DNA of 64,000 nucleotides from NCBI RefSeq assembly GCF_014930455.1, contig NZ_JAAIYO010000002.1, positions 372,001 through 436,000 on the forward strand, in the 5' to 3' direction. The stretch's first letter is position 1; every line of letters begins with the position of its first letter. Position numbers and translations under genes: made by a program. The stretch comes from Corallococcus soli (GTDB lineage: Bacteria; Myxococcota; Myxococcia; Myxococcales; Myxococcaceae). Positions 1-8,416 of this stretch are shown in pieces. The notes beneath the pieces are model-generated. The model had not been told where the DNA came from. It made no database searches and saw nothing but the letters and a program-made list of their open reading frames with translations.

Positions 1-1978
1 CGCGCGCCATCATGCAGATCTCCACCACCTTGGGGCCGAAGCGCTCCCAGCGGCTCTCCCCGGTGCCCTTCACCGCGAGGAAGGACTCCCGGTCCACCGG
101 CAGCGCGGAGGCGATGCCCAGCAGCGTCGCGTCGTTGAAGATGATGAAGGGCGCGATGCCCAGGTCCTTCGCCAGGTCCTTGCGCCAGCGGCGCAGCTCC
201 GTGGACGCAAGCTCGCTGTAGACCATCACGGGCGCGCCGGCCCCCGCGGATGAGGAGCGCGAGGAGGACCCGGACGGCTTGGGCATCATGCTGCCCGCGC
301 ACCGGTCGCACGTCCCGCACACGGCCGCTGCGTCCGCCTGCCCGAAGTAGCTGAGGATGAACGCGCGCCGGCACTTCGGCGTGTACGCGTAGTCCGTCAT
401 CCGCTTGAGCATCAGCAGGTTGTGTCGCTCCTGCGTGCGAACGCGGCTCAAGTCCACGCTCAGGCCGCGGAACGGCACGCGCTCCAGCGCGCGGATGGAG
501 CGCCCCGCGAAGGGCTTGCGCACCCGCACCACGCCCGCCTTCTCCAGGAGGCCCAGCGCGTGCCGGACCTCGTCCTCCGACAGCGCCGTGCGCCGGGCGA
601 GGATGGGCAGCTCCGTGGTGGTCTGCCGCCCCACGGGGAACGTCTCCAGCAGCGAGCGCAAAAGCCGCTGGGTCTCTGGCGCGTGCGGTTGGGCGGAGGC
701 CGCCTTGTCCGTCAACGTCAGGCCGTACTCGCCCTCGCCGCGCCCGCCGCGCTCCAGCTTGCCCTCGCGCTCGAAGATGCGCAGCGCGGCGGAGACCTCG
801 AACTCGCTGGCCCCCACCATGCCCGCCAGCGCGTGCACGCCCCGGTCGAACTCCTCCACGCCCTGGAGCGCGGTCCACACGTCGGACAGCACGGCTTCGG
901 ACGGGTGGCTGCTCTCGATGAGGCGCTCCTGCGTGTACACGTCCGCGTGGTTGAACAGCAGCACCGCCGTGGCGGGGTTGCCGTCCCGGCCCGCGCGGCC
1001 AATCTCCTGGTAGTACGCCTCCACCGCCCGGGGGATGTTGGCGTGCGCGACGAAGCGGATGTCCGGCTTGTCGATGCCCATCCCGAAGGCGTTGGTGGCC
1101 ACCGCCACCGCGTCCTTCGCGGACATGAAGTCCTCCTGCGCGCGGCGGCGGGCGTCGTCCTCCATGCCCGCGTGGTAGAGCACCGCGCGCACCTTGCGCG
1201 TCACGAGCGCGGAGTGCATCCCTTCCGCGGCCTTGCGCGTGGAGCAGTAGATGATGCCGCTGCCCCCCTTCGCCGCCAGCTGCGTGCAGGCCTCCCGGCG
1301 CTCTTCGTCCCCGTTGACGTTCACCACGTCGAGGAAGAGGTTCGGCCGATCAAAGCCCTGGGCGAACACCCGGGGCTCCTTCATCAGCAGCACGCGGACG
1401 ATGTCGTCGCGCACCTCCGGCGTCGCCGTGGCGGTCAGGGCCACCGTGCGCGGGGGGCGCAGCCGCTTGCGCACCTGGCCCAGCAGCGCGTAGTCCGGCC
1501 GGAAGTCATGGCCCCACTGGGAGATGCAGTGCGCCTCGTCCACGGCGAACAGCTCCACGCCCAGCTCCGCGACCAGCTCCAGGAAGCTCCCGCTGCGGAA
1601 GCGCTCCGGCGCGACGTAGAGCAGCTTGTACTCGCGGGCGCGCAGCTTGCGCAGGCGCTCCGCCCGCTCCAGGTCCGACAGCGACGAGTTGATGAAGGTG
1701 GCCGGGATACCCTTCGCGGTGAGCTGCTCCACCTGGTCCTTCATCAGCGCGATGAGCGGCGACACCACCAGCGTGATGCCCGGCAGCAGCAGCGCCGGGA
1801 GCTGGTAGCACAGGCTTTTGCCCGCGCCCGTGGGCATCACCACCACGGTGTTGCGGCCGCTGAGCACCGAGTTGATGACGGAGGCCTGGCCGGGACGGAA
1901 CTCCGACAGGCCGAAGTACCGCACCAGTCCCCGCTGGGCATCTTCGAGGAAGGGCAGGGACTCCAGCATCGCGCGCAT
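1..1978 (-). CDS. recQ: ATP-dependent DNA helicase RecQ (3' end cut by window edge)
   Basis: Superfamily 2 3'-5' DNA helicase of recombination and fork repair. About 659 codons are present and the end lies beyond base 1. From the N-terminus I read a Q-motif region (EFRPGQ), Walker A MPTGAGKS, the DEAH box VDEAHC, motif III TATAT, the helicase C domain with EIGRAGRDG, the RecQ zinc site (Cys, then CGTCDRC), a winged-helix region, a Ser-rich linker, and the start of an HRDC domain (SELRRW-like) at the window edge. In-frame ATGs lie at 1987, 1984 and 1978. I take 1978 because the only purine-rich AGG sits 9 bases upstream of it. It is the last gene of a leftward radC-DUF3006-recQ unit. The family is certain; the C-terminal extent is not visible. 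Confidence 0.95.
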   Translation of the reverse strand, partial: MRAMLESLPFLEDAQRGLVRYFGLSEFRPGQASVINSVLSGRNTVVVMPTGAGKSLCYQLPALLLPGITLVVSPLIALMKDQVEQLTAKGIPATFINSSLSDLERAERLRKLRAREYKLLYVAPERFRSGSFLELVAELGVELFAVDEAHCISQWGHDFRPDYALLGQVRKRLRPPRTVALTATATPEVRDDIVRVLLMKEPRVFAQGFDRPNLFLDVVNVNGDEERREACTQLAAKGGSGIIYCSTRKAAEGMHSALVTRKVRAVLYHAGMEDDARRRAQEDFMSAKDAVAVATNAFGMGIDKPDIRFVAHANIPRAVEAYYQEIGRAGRDGNPATAVLLFNHADVYTQERLIESSHPSEAVLSDVWTALQGVEEFDRGVHALAGMVGASEFEVSAALRIFEREGKLERGGRGEGEYGLTLTDKAASAQPHAPETQRLLRSLLETFPVGRQTTTELPILARRTALSEDEVRHALGLLEKAGVVRVRKPFAGRSIRALERVPFRGLSVDLSRVRTQERHNLLMLKRMTDYAYTPKCRRAFILSYFGQADAAAVCGTCDRCAGSMMPKPSGSSSRSSSAGAGAPVMVYSELASTELRRWRKDLAKDLGIAPFIIFNDATLLGIASALPVDRESFLAVKGTGESRWERFGPKVVEICMMAR

Positions 1979-2039
1979 GTTCATCATCCTGGGTCGGCCG
2001 TCAACGCCTATCCCCGTCCGTGGGCACCGGCGCCCCACC

Positions 2040-2300
2040 TCACAAGTCGAGCCCCGGAGGAAGTGGAACCGCCAACGCGGCCCGTTTCCGCGCCACCTCG
2101 CGCCGCAGGTGCTCCGTCCGCTCCGGGTCCAGGCGACCGTCCACGAGGACGTCCCCTTCGCGTGTGCCCGGTGGCAGCCTCCAGCGCTCCACCGTGCACG
2201 CCTGCCCGCTCCCAGTCGTGATCACCCGGGCCCGCGTGCCCTCCAGCAGCTCCACCCGCACGGGGCTTGTGCCCACCCCCAGCAGCACCCCCGCCGCCAT
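2040..2300 (-). CDS. Small DUF3006-like protein
   Basis: 86 residues. The pattern is a short beta-rich head (VRVELLEG), a GTREGDVLVDG segment, then an Arg-rich helix with the TEHLRREVARKR pattern. This matches my memory of the DUF3006 family, whose function is unknown. The ATG at 2300 shares its A with the TGA of radC (TGATG), so translational coupling is likely and I prefer it to the upstream ATG at 2327, which would overlap radC by 28 bases. The first 12 residues are hydrophobic (MAAGVLLGVG) but too short for a convincing signal peptide. It lies between radC and recQ on the same strand. Confidence 0.6.
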   Translation of the reverse strand: MAAGVLLGVGTSPVRVELLEGTRARVITTGSGQACTVERWRLPPGTREGDVLVDGRLDPERTEHLRREVARKRAALAVPLPPGLDL

Positions 2301-3073
2301 CACCAGCCTCCACCCGGCGTGCCACACTTGCGTCGCCCCTCCCGCTCGCTGTCTGGCAGCAGGCCGCGCTCCAGCATCGAAACATAGGCGCCGTCCCCCA
2401 CGACGACATGGTCCAGCAGCTTCACGCCCAGCAGGCCCGCCGCCCGCGCCAGGTGTTCGGTGAGCCCCACGTCCTGGACGCTGGGCTCGGGGTCACCCGA
2501 GGGATGGTTGTGCGCGAGCACGATGGCGGTGGCCCTCGCGGACAGCGTCGCGGCGAACACCTCGCGCGGGTCGACCGGGCACGCGCTCAGCGTCCCTTCG
2601 GCCACCCGGGCGTCGTGCACCAGCACGTTGCGCGGGTTGAAGCACAGCACGTGGAAGACCTCGCGCCGGAGCCCGCCCAACGTGGGCGCCAGGTACGCGT
2701 GGATGTCCTTCGGCGTGCGCAGCCGGGGCCGGCGCTCCGGTGAGCGCTGCGCGCGCCGCCCCAGCTCCAGCGCCGCCAGCAGCCGCGACGTCCGGGCGGG
2801 GCCCACGCCCCGCCGCGCGCAGAGGGTGCGCGGATCCTCCTGCACCAGCGCCTTGAGCCCGCCCCGCGTCAGTCCCCCTTCCGCCACGTCCTTCAGGCCC
2901 GCGCCTCGCGGCCCCTCCGTCCACAGCAGGCCCAGCAACTCCAGGTCGGTGAGGGCCTCCGCGCCCAACCGGAAGAGGCGCTCGCGCGCGTCCTCCGTGC
3001 GGGCCCTCACCGACCCTCCGCCCGTGGATCCCCCTTCGCCCGACCCCGCCCACGCCTCGCCACCCTGTTCCAT
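2300..3073 (-). CDS. radC: RadC family JAB/MPN-domain protein
   Basis: 257 residues, normal for RadC. The N-terminal part has a helix-hairpin-helix-like segment (RRGVGPARTSRLLAALELGRR). The C-terminal MPN/JAB domain carries the metal-site signature AHNHPSGDPEPS followed by the conserved Asp, so the JAMM ligands are intact. The cellular role of RadC is not settled; the old DNA-repair assignment is disputed. The ATG at 3073 follows a strong purine-rich ribosome site (GGAGGGAGGCGGG). A Gly/Ser-rich stretch of about 25 residues precedes the folded part. Next genes on the strand are a DUF3006 protein and recQ. Confidence 0.92.
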   Translation of the reverse strand: MEQGGEAWAGSGEGGSTGGGSVRARTEDARERLFRLGAEALTDLELLGLLWTEGPRGAGLKDVAEGGLTRGGLKALVQEDPRTLCARRGVGPARTSRLLAALELGRRAQRSPERRPRLRTPKDIHAYLAPTLGGLRREVFHVLCFNPRNVLVHDARVAEGTLSACPVDPREVFAATLSARATAIVLAHNHPSGDPEPSVQDVGLTEHLARAAGLLGVKLLDHVVVGDGAYVSMLERGLLPDSEREGRRKCGTPGGGW

Positions 3074-3212
3074 CCCGCCTCCCTCCACGCGACGGAGACA
3101 GAGCAAGGCATGTGCCCTGACCTCCCACTCCTGGAGACATGAAGGCCCTCCGTCCAGACCCGCGCGAAGGGGCCGGGCCGTGGGACGGACAGCGGTGCTC
3201 CAGTGGGCTCTC

Positions 3213-3237
3213 GGCGCGCGAAAAGCGGGGGCGCGCC
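3213..3237 (-). terminator. Possible stem-loop downstream of the cNMP-binding gene
   Basis: GGCGCGC at 3213-3219 can pair with GCGCGCC at 3231-3237. It lies 7 bases beyond the stop of the leftward gene at 3244. There is no clear T tract, so it may only stabilise the 3' end. Confidence 0.3.
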
Positions 3238-3243
3238 GGGCCG

Positions 3244-3702
3244 CTAGAAGCGGGAGATGGCGAAGAAGCCCTTGATCTTGTCGTTCGTCTCGCGGAGCCG
3301 CTCGCTCAGCGTGCGGACGAACGTCCAGAGGAGCACGTAGGCCAGGTCCTTGTCCGTGAACATGAGCTGGTCCAGCTTCTCCCGCTCGATGACCCACACC
3401 GTGCAGCCACTGTGGGCGATGGCGTCCGCGGAGCGGGGTGAATCCTCGATGACCGCCATCTCCCCGAAATACTGGCCCGGTTCGAGGATGGCGAGCGCCT
3501 CCTCCCCGATGCCCGGCACGGATTTGGAAATGCGCACCTTGCCGTCGGTGAGGATGAACATGTCCTGCCCGGTGTCGCCCTCGCGGAAGACGAAGTCGCC
3601 GGCCGGGTAGGTCCGGGATTGGGCAATCCGGGCGACCTTGGCGAGCTGGCCCTGGGTCAATCCCTCGAAGAGCGCAACCTTCTTGAGGACAGCGGCATCC
3701 AT
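3244..3702 (-). CDS. Cyclic nucleotide-binding domain protein without output domain
   Basis: 152 residues. A single CAP-type cNMP-binding domain fills residues 5-120: FREGDTGQDMFIL in the beta-roll, then the phosphate-binding cassette FGEMAVIEDSPRSADAIA with the Glu and Arg that usually contact the cyclic nucleotide. The rest is a helical tail (LLWTFVRTLSERLRETNDKI) with no DNA-binding helix-turn-helix. It is therefore a stand-alone sensor or adaptor, not a Crp/Fnr regulator. The ligand (cAMP, cGMP or other) cannot be told from the sequence. It diverges from trxB with about 80 bases between the start codons. Confidence 0.88.
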   Translation of the reverse strand: MDAAVLKKVALFEGLTQGQLAKVARIAQSRTYPAGDFVFREGDTGQDMFILTDGKVRISKSVPGIGEEALAILEPGQYFGEMAVIEDSPRSADAIAHSGCTVWVIEREKLDQLMFTDKDLAYVLLWTFVRTLSERLRETNDKIKGFFAISRF

Positions 3703-3783
3703 GGGGTCCAGGTACGTATCATGGCCTGGAGTACGGCGTCTGGTACCGTCCGGGCCCGAAAACGCATCAGCGCAGGAGGCGCC

Positions 3784-4749
3784 GTGTCGCAGGACAAGAT
3801 TCAGAAGGTCACCATCATCGGTTCAGGGCCCGCGGGCTACACGGCCGCCATCTACGCGGCGCGCGCGAACCTGGAGCCCGTGGTGTTCGCCGGTGGCCCC
3901 ACCCTGGAGCACCCCCAGCGCGTGCCGGGCGGCCAGCTCATGGTCACCACCGACGTGGAGAACTACCCCGGCTTCGCGGAGCCCATCACCGGCCCGGAGC
4001 TGATGGAGCGCTTCCAGAAGCAGGCGGAGCGCTTCGGCACCGCGCTGCACATGGAGAACATCACCAAGGTGGACTTCTCCCAGCGGCCCTTCCTGCTGGA
4101 GAGCGAGAGCGGCATGCAGGTGCGCTCGGAGACGGTCATCATCTCCACGGGCGCCACCGCCAAGTGGCTGAACGTGAAGGGCGAGGACACCTACAAGAAC
4201 CGGGGCGTGTCCGCGTGCGCCACCTGTGACGGTGCCTTCTTCAAGAAGCAGGACGTGCTGGTGGTGGGCGGCGGCGACACGGCCATGGAAGAGGCCACGT
4301 ACCTGGCGAAGATCGTCAACCACGTCACGCTCATCCACCGCCGTGACTCCCTGCGCGCCTCCAAGGTGATGCAGGATCGCGCGCTCAACAACCCGAAGAT
4401 CTCCTTCCTGTGGAACTCCGCCGTGGAGGAGGTGGTGGGCAACAACAAGGGGATGACGGGCGCCGTGGTGCGCAACCTGAAGACGAACGACAGCCAGCTG
4501 CTCACCGCCACCGGCCTGTTCGTCGCCATCGGCCACACGCCGAATACGGAGCTGTTCCAGGGCATCCTGGAGACGCACCAGGGCGGCTACCTGAAGACCG
4601 TTCCCGGCAGCACGCGCACCAACATCCCCGGCGTCTTCGCCTGCGGTGACGTGCAGGACAGCTACTACCGTCAGGCCATCACCGCCGCGGGCACCGGCTG
4701 CATGGCCGCCATCGACGCGGAGCGCTGGCTCATCGAACACGGCGAGTAG
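3784..4749 (+). CDS. trxB: Thioredoxin-disulfide reductase
   Basis: 321 residues, the normal length for low-molecular-weight TrxB, which passes electrons from NADPH through FAD to thioredoxin in the cytoplasm. The N-terminal FAD fingerprint is IIGSGPAGYTAAIYAAR. The redox pair is C145-A-T-C148 in CATCDG. The NADPH fold is VVGGGDTAMEEA, and the C-terminal FAD site is VFACGDVQD with YRQAITAAGTGC. The start is the GTG at 3784, 5 bases after AGGAGG; an in-frame extension upstream has no such site. A trans-sulfuration enzyme follows after 35 bases and then moaC, probably one transcript. Confidence 0.96.
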   Translation: MSQDKIQKVTIIGSGPAGYTAAIYAARANLEPVVFAGGPTLEHPQRVPGGQLMVTTDVENYPGFAEPITGPELMERFQKQAERFGTALHMENITKVDFSQRPFLLESESGMQVRSETVIISTGATAKWLNVKGEDTYKNRGVSACATCDGAFFKKQDVLVVGGGDTAMEEATYLAKIVNHVTLIHRRDSLRASKVMQDRALNNPKISFLWNSAVEEVVGNNKGMTGAVVRNLKTNDSQLLTATGLFVAIGHTPNTELFQGILETHQGGYLKTVPGSTRTNIPGVFACGDVQDSYYRQAITAAGTGCMAAIDAERWLIEHGE

Positions 4750-4784
4750 CAGCCCCTCCCGCCTTCCAGCGAGATGACACGTCC

Positions 4785-5972
4785 ATGAGCACGAAGCAGA
4801 AGACGGTGGCGGTGCACGCGGGCTCCCGGCTCACCGGGAGCAAGGCCGTGCCCGTCATGCCGCCCATCTTCCCGGCGGCGGTGAACTGGTTCGACAGCAG
4901 CGACGACCTGTCGGACGCGCTGGACGGCAAGGACTACGCCTACGGCCGCATCAGCGCGCCCAACGCGGCGCTGCTGGAGGAGGCGGTGGCGGCGCTGGAG
5001 GGCGCGGAGGCGTGCGTCGCGTACGCCAGCGGCATGGCCGCGCTGCGCTCGCTCTTCGACGCGCAGCCGTGGAAGGCCGGGGACGTGCTGGTGATGCCGA
5101 CGGATGGATACGGCGTCACGCGCTTCCTCTACAAGAACCTGTGTGCCCGCTGGGGCGTGGAGCTGCGGCCCCTGAATCAGACGGACCCGGAGGCGCCTTC
5201 GCGCATCCGGGAGTGGCGCCCGCGCATGGTGCTGGCGGAGAGCATCTCCAACCCGCTGCTGCGCGTGCCGGACATCCGCGCGCTCGCTCAGGCGAGCCGC
5301 GACGCGGGGGCGGTGTTCGCGGTGGACGCGACGTTCCCATCCCCCTTCGGCCAGCGCGCGCTGGAGCTGGGCGCGGACTACGCGGTGCAGTCCACCAGCA
5401 AGTGGCTCAACGGCCACAGCGACGCGCTGGGCGGCACGGTGAGCGGCACGAAGGCGCGGATGGATCCGCTGCGTTCGGCGCGCGTGCTGTCGGGGGACGT
5501 GCTGGGCCCCTTCGAGGCGTGGCTCACCCTGCGCGGCTTGAGGACGCTGCCCGTCCGCATGAAGGCCCACAACGAGCACGCGGCGCACGTCGCGAAGCGG
5601 CTGTCGGATTCGCCGCTGCTGGAGCGGGTCATCTACCCGGGCCTCGCGTCCCATCCGGACCACGCGGTGGCGGGCCGGGTGCTGGAGGGGGGCTTCGGGC
5701 CCATGGTGGCGTTTGAGATCCGGGGCGCGGGCCAGAAGGAGGGTGACCGGTTCCTGGAGGCGCTGCGGGTGTGCAAGCCCGGGCCGTCGCTGGGGGACGT
5801 GGGCACGCTGGTGATGCACGCGGCCAGCGCCAGCGCTCGCAGGATGACGCCCGAGGAGCGGGCCCACGCGGGCATCCGTGACAGCCTCATCCGCGTGTCC
5901 GTGGGGTTGGAAGACCCGGACGACGTGGCGGACGACCTGCTCGCCGCGGTGGCGAAGGGGGCCGGCCGATGA
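4785..5972 (+). CDS. Cys/Met metabolism PLP-dependent enzyme (cystathionine gamma-synthase/lyase family)
   Basis: 395 residues, normal for this fold-type I PLP family. The PLP lysine is K206 in [11 protein letters not shown]. Other family features are YGRISAPN near the N-terminus, the [12 protein letters not shown] loop, the [10 protein letters not shown] strand with the PLP-binding Asp, and the C-terminal [13 protein letters not shown] and [17 protein letters not shown] motifs. The family includes cystathionine gamma-synthase, cystathionine beta- and gamma-lyases, methionine gamma-lyase and O-acetylhomoserine sulfhydrylase, and I cannot choose from sequence alone. It lies 35 bases after trxB and overlaps moaC by 4 bases (ATGA). 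Confidence 0.9.
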   Translation: MSTKQKTVAVHAGSRLTGSKAVPVMPPIFPAAVNWFDSSDDLSDALDGKDYAYGRISAPNAALLEEAVAALEGAEACVAYASGMAALRSLFDAQPWKAGDVLVMPTDGYGVTRFLYKNLCARWGVELRPLNQTDPEAPSRIREWRPRMVLAESISNPLLRVPDIRALAQASRDAGAVFAVDATFPSPFGQRALELGADYAVQSTSKWLNGHSDALGGTVSGTKARMDPLRSARVLSGDVLGPFEAWLTLRGLRTLPVRMKAHNEHAAHVAKRLSDSPLLERVIYPGLASHPDHAVAGRVLEGGFGPMVAFEIRGAGQKEGDRFLEALRVCKPGPSLGDVGTLVMHAASASARRMTPEERAHAGIRDSLIRVSVGLEDPDDVADDLLAAVAKGAGR

Positions 5973-6478
5973 AGATGGTGGACGTCGGCGACAAGCCGAA
6001 GACGGAGCGCGTGGCGGTGGCCACGGCGCGCCTGCGGATGCTGCCCGCGACGCGCGAGCGCATCCTCGCGGGCAAGGTGGAGAAGGGGGACGTGCTGGCG
6101 GCGGCGCGGCTCGCGGGCATCATGGCCGCCAAGCGCACGCCGGACTTCGTGCCCCTGTGCCACCCCATCGCGCTCGCGGGCGTGGAGGTGACGCTCACGC
6201 CCGTGGCGGAGGGGCTGGACGTGCGCGTGCGGGTGAAGACGGTGGACCGCACGGGCGTGGAGATGGAGGCGCTCACGGCCGCGTGCGCGGCGGCGCTCAC
6301 CGTCTATGATATGTGCAAGAGCGTGGACCGCGGCATGGTCATCGAGGCCGTGCAGCTGGACCACAAGTCCGGGGGCCGCTCGGGCACGTGGGAGCGCGAG
6401 GCGGAAGCCGCGCAGGTGGAGAAGCCCGTCCCCACGAAGTCCCGTCGCAAGACGTCCAGGCCTCGCTCCGCGCGCTGA
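5969..6478 (+). CDS. moaC: Cyclic pyranopterin monophosphate synthase MoaC
   Basis: 169 residues. MoaC makes cyclic pyranopterin monophosphate, the first stable intermediate of molybdenum cofactor synthesis, from the MoaA product. Conserved segments include [25 protein letters not shown], the [10 protein letters not shown] region, and KSVDRGM with the catalytic Lys and Asp. A basic tail of about 15 residues ([14 protein letters not shown]) extends past the usual end. The start ATG overlaps the preceding stop as ATGA. No other mo- gene is in the window. Confidence 0.95.
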   Translation: MKMVDVGDKPKTERVAVATARLRMLPATRERILAGKVEKGDVLAAARLAGIMAAKRTPDFVPLCHPIALAGVEVTLTPVAEGLDVRVRVKTVDRTGVEMEALTAACAAALTVYDMCKSVDRGMVIEAVQLDHKSGGRSGTWEREAEAAQVEKPVPTKSRRKTSRPRSAR

Positions 6479-6542
6479 TGTCGGGCCTGCCTGGGGGAGG
6501 ACGCGTGACGCCGTGCCCCCGCGCGGCGGCGGCTCCAGCGTT

Positions 6543-6604
6543 GACTGCTACCGCCAGCCTTCCCTGCGCGGAGGCTCCGGTTGGACTGCTACCGCCGGCC
6601 TTCC
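6543..6604. repeat. Two-copy 21-bp direct repeat at the 3' end of the Nudix gene
   Basis: A 21-base core starting GACTGCTACCGCC occurs at 6543-6563 and 6584-6604 with one mismatch. The flanks also match partly (GCGCGG, then GGCTCC), giving an imperfect tandem unit of about 41 bases. The second copy contains the Nudix stop codon (6589-6591); the first lies just beyond it. The simplest reading is a local duplication of the gene end. Confidence 0.75.
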
Positions 6605-7167
6605 GCGCGCAGCCGCTCCAGGAAGAACGCCACCACCACCAGCGAGTGCGTGATGTGCCCTTCCAGGATGAGCCGGGGCACGTCCGCGCGCGGGTGCAGC
6701 TCCACGGCGATGTCCTCGCCATCATCCGGGTGCCCGTCGCTCACGCGCTCGCAGTCGAGCGCCAGGAACGTGTGACACCGGTTGGGCTGGAAGGCCGGGT
6801 TGGGGTGCACCGCGCCCAGTGACTCCAACCGCCCGGCGCGATAGCCCGTCTCCTCTTCCAGCTCGCGCGCGGCGGCGACCGCCGGGTCCTCGCCTTCGTC
6901 GATGCAGCCTCCGGGCACCTCCAGCGTCGGCGCGTCGATGCCGAAGCGGAACTGGCGCACCATCACCAGCTCGTCCTGCTTCGTCACGGCGATGACGTTC
7001 ACCCAGTCCGCGCACTCCATCCGCACGCGCGGGTGCTCCTGCTGCGTGCGCGGATCCACCACCCGGTCCTCGCGCACCTTCACCACGCCGAAGTCGTGCT
7101 CCAGCCCCCGGCGCAGGCGCAACCAGGGCTTCAGACTCGGCGCTTTCGGTTCGGAGGCGGACGACAT
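6589..7167 (-). CDS. Nudix hydrolase, ADP-ribose pyrophosphatase type
   Basis: 192 residues. The complete Nudix box begins GGCIDEGEDPAVAAAREL and ends EEETGY, giving the GX5EX7REUXEEXGU pattern with all metal-binding Glu. The N-terminal part (VVKVREDRV, DWVNVIAVTKQDELVMVRQFRFG) is typical of ADP-ribose or GDP-mannose pyrophosphatases of the NudF/NudK branch. The conserved Pro after the box (HPNPAFQPNRCH) suits an ADP-ribose-type enzyme, but the substrate is an inference. Its ATG follows GGAAGGAA by about 9 bases. It is the last gene of a leftward unit. Confidence 0.92.
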   Translation of the reverse strand: MSSASEPKAPSLKPWLRLRRGLEHDFGVVKVREDRVVDPRTQQEHPRVRMECADWVNVIAVTKQDELVMVRQFRFGIDAPTLEVPGGCIDEGEDPAVAAARELEEETGYRAGRLESLGAVHPNPAFQPNRCHTFLALDCERVSDGHPDDGEDIAVELHPRADVPRLILEGHITHSLVVVAFFLERLRAEGRR

Positions 7168-7224
7168 CGTGTGGCGTTCCTTCCAGCGGCTCCAGGGCCA
7201 GGGGTGCTGCGTTCACGGCGTGCT

Positions 7225-8088
7225 TCAGTTGAGCAGGGCCGCCCGTTCGCGCAATTCGCGCGCGGACATCTCCAGCCGCTCCCGGTCCGGCGCGTCCGGG
7301 GACAGCTCCAGGCAGCGCTCCACGTCCTTGAGCGCCGCGCGGAAGGCCCCCATCGTCGTGAGCAGCGCGGCCCGCGTGCGCAGCTCCCCCGGGTGGTCCG
7401 GCGCCAGCAGCAGCAGCAGGTCCACCACCGCCAGCCCGTGCTCGCTGTCCTCGCGCCCCAGGTACACGCGGCGCAGGTTGGACAGCATCCGGTAGGCGAT
7501 GAGCTCCACGGGCGCGGGCGCCAGCATCGAGCGGTCGAACTTGAGCTGCGGCGCCACGCGCTTGAGCAGCTCCTCGCAGCCGTGCTCCGTGAGGATGTCG
7601 CCGTGGTGGAACGGATCCATCACCAGCTTGTGGTCGCCCGCGTCGCACGCCACCAGGAAGTGGCCGGGGAAGGGGACGCCGTACAGCGGGATGCCCGCGC
7701 GGCGCGCGACCTCCAGGTAGAGCACCGACAGGGTTATCGGCAGCCCCACCTTCCGCTCCAGCACCCGGTCCAGGAAGCTGTTGTCCGGGGCGTGGTAGTC
7801 GTCCTCGTTGCCCCGGAAGCCCTCGATGTCCGCCAGGACGTGGCGCAGGGCGCGCAGGGAGGCCAGGGCCTCGCCCTTCTCGCTGAGCCGCTCTGCCTCC
7901 ACCTGCACCCGGCACGCGAGCGCGTCCAGCGTGTGCAGACACGCCGGGGCATCCAGGTCCACCCGCCCCAGCGTGGCGATGGCCAGGGCCGCCAGGTCCA
8001 GCCGCGGGGGATCCGCGGCCAGGGAAGACACCAGCCGCTCGCGTGCCAGCGGCGGGCCGAATCCAGAGGGAAAGCTCACGGTGCGCAC
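7225..8088 (-). CDS. SirB1-type transglutaminase-like protein with C-terminal TPR segment
   Basis: 287 residues. Residues 60-200 match the SirB1 N-terminal / transglutaminase-like domain: LADIEGFRGNEDDYHAPDNSFLDRVLERKVGLPITLSVLYLEVARRAG is split here by its blocks FRGNEDDY, NSFLDRVLE and GLPITLSVLY, followed by GVPFPGHFLV and VMDPFHHG. The C-terminal third is a TPR-like helical repeat (DSEHGLAVVDLLLLL, AFRAALKDVERCLELSPD). There is no active-site Cys at the usual transglutaminase position, as is common in SirB1 proteins, so catalysis is doubtful. The likely start is the GTG at 8088; a second GTG lies three codons further in. It sits 45 bases after a small conserved gene and 57 before the Nudix gene. 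Confidence 0.85.
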   Translation of the reverse strand: MRTVSFPSGFGPPLARERLVSSLAADPPRLDLAALAIATLGRVDLDAPACLHTLDALACRVQVEAERLSEKGEALASLRALRHVLADIEGFRGNEDDYHAPDNSFLDRVLERKVGLPITLSVLYLEVARRAGIPLYGVPFPGHFLVACDAGDHKLVMDPFHHGDILTEHGCEELLKRVAPQLKFDRSMLAPAPVELIAYRMLSNLRRVYLGREDSEHGLAVVDLLLLLAPDHPGELRTRAALLTTMGAFRAALKDVERCLELSPDAPDRERLEMSARELRERAALLN

Positions 8089-8133
8089 CAGTAACCCACG
8101 GAAGGTCCTACGGCAAAGGCAGGCAGCCGAGAG

Positions 8134-8409
8134 TCAGGCAACCGGGGGCCTGGCAGGCAGGCGTCCTTTGATCTCCGCCCGCAGCGCCATCTGCGCCGAA
8201 ATCAGTCCGGCCAGGATTCCATCCTCGAACTCGAAGGAGGGGTGCTCCTTCAACTGGGGGAAGTCATGCGGGTTGCGCATCTCCTCCGGCCCGATGTTGG
8301 GCACCGCCTCGCGCGCCAGGCGCAGCACCTTCGCCTGCTGCTGGGCGATCATCCGCTCATAGAGGGCGTTGGCCAGCTCCAGCAGCTGGTTCGCCGTGTC
8401 TTCCGTCAT
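8134..8409 (-). CDS. Small conserved hypothetical protein
   Basis: 91 residues, mostly helical and with no family I recognise. An N-terminal amphipathic helix (TANQLLELANALYERMIAQQQ) is followed by an acidic segment and a second helix (GILAGLISAQMALRAEIKGRL). There is no signal peptide or Cys. Its ribosome site (AGGAG) lies in the last codons of the YiiX-like gene 7 bases upstream, so the two are probably translated together. Confidence 0.7.
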   Translation of the reverse strand: MTEDTANQLLELANALYERMIAQQQAKVLRLAREAVPNIGPEEMRNPHDFPQLKEHPSFEFEDGILAGLISAQMALRAEIKGRLPARPPVA

Positions 8410-8416
8410 GGTGTGC

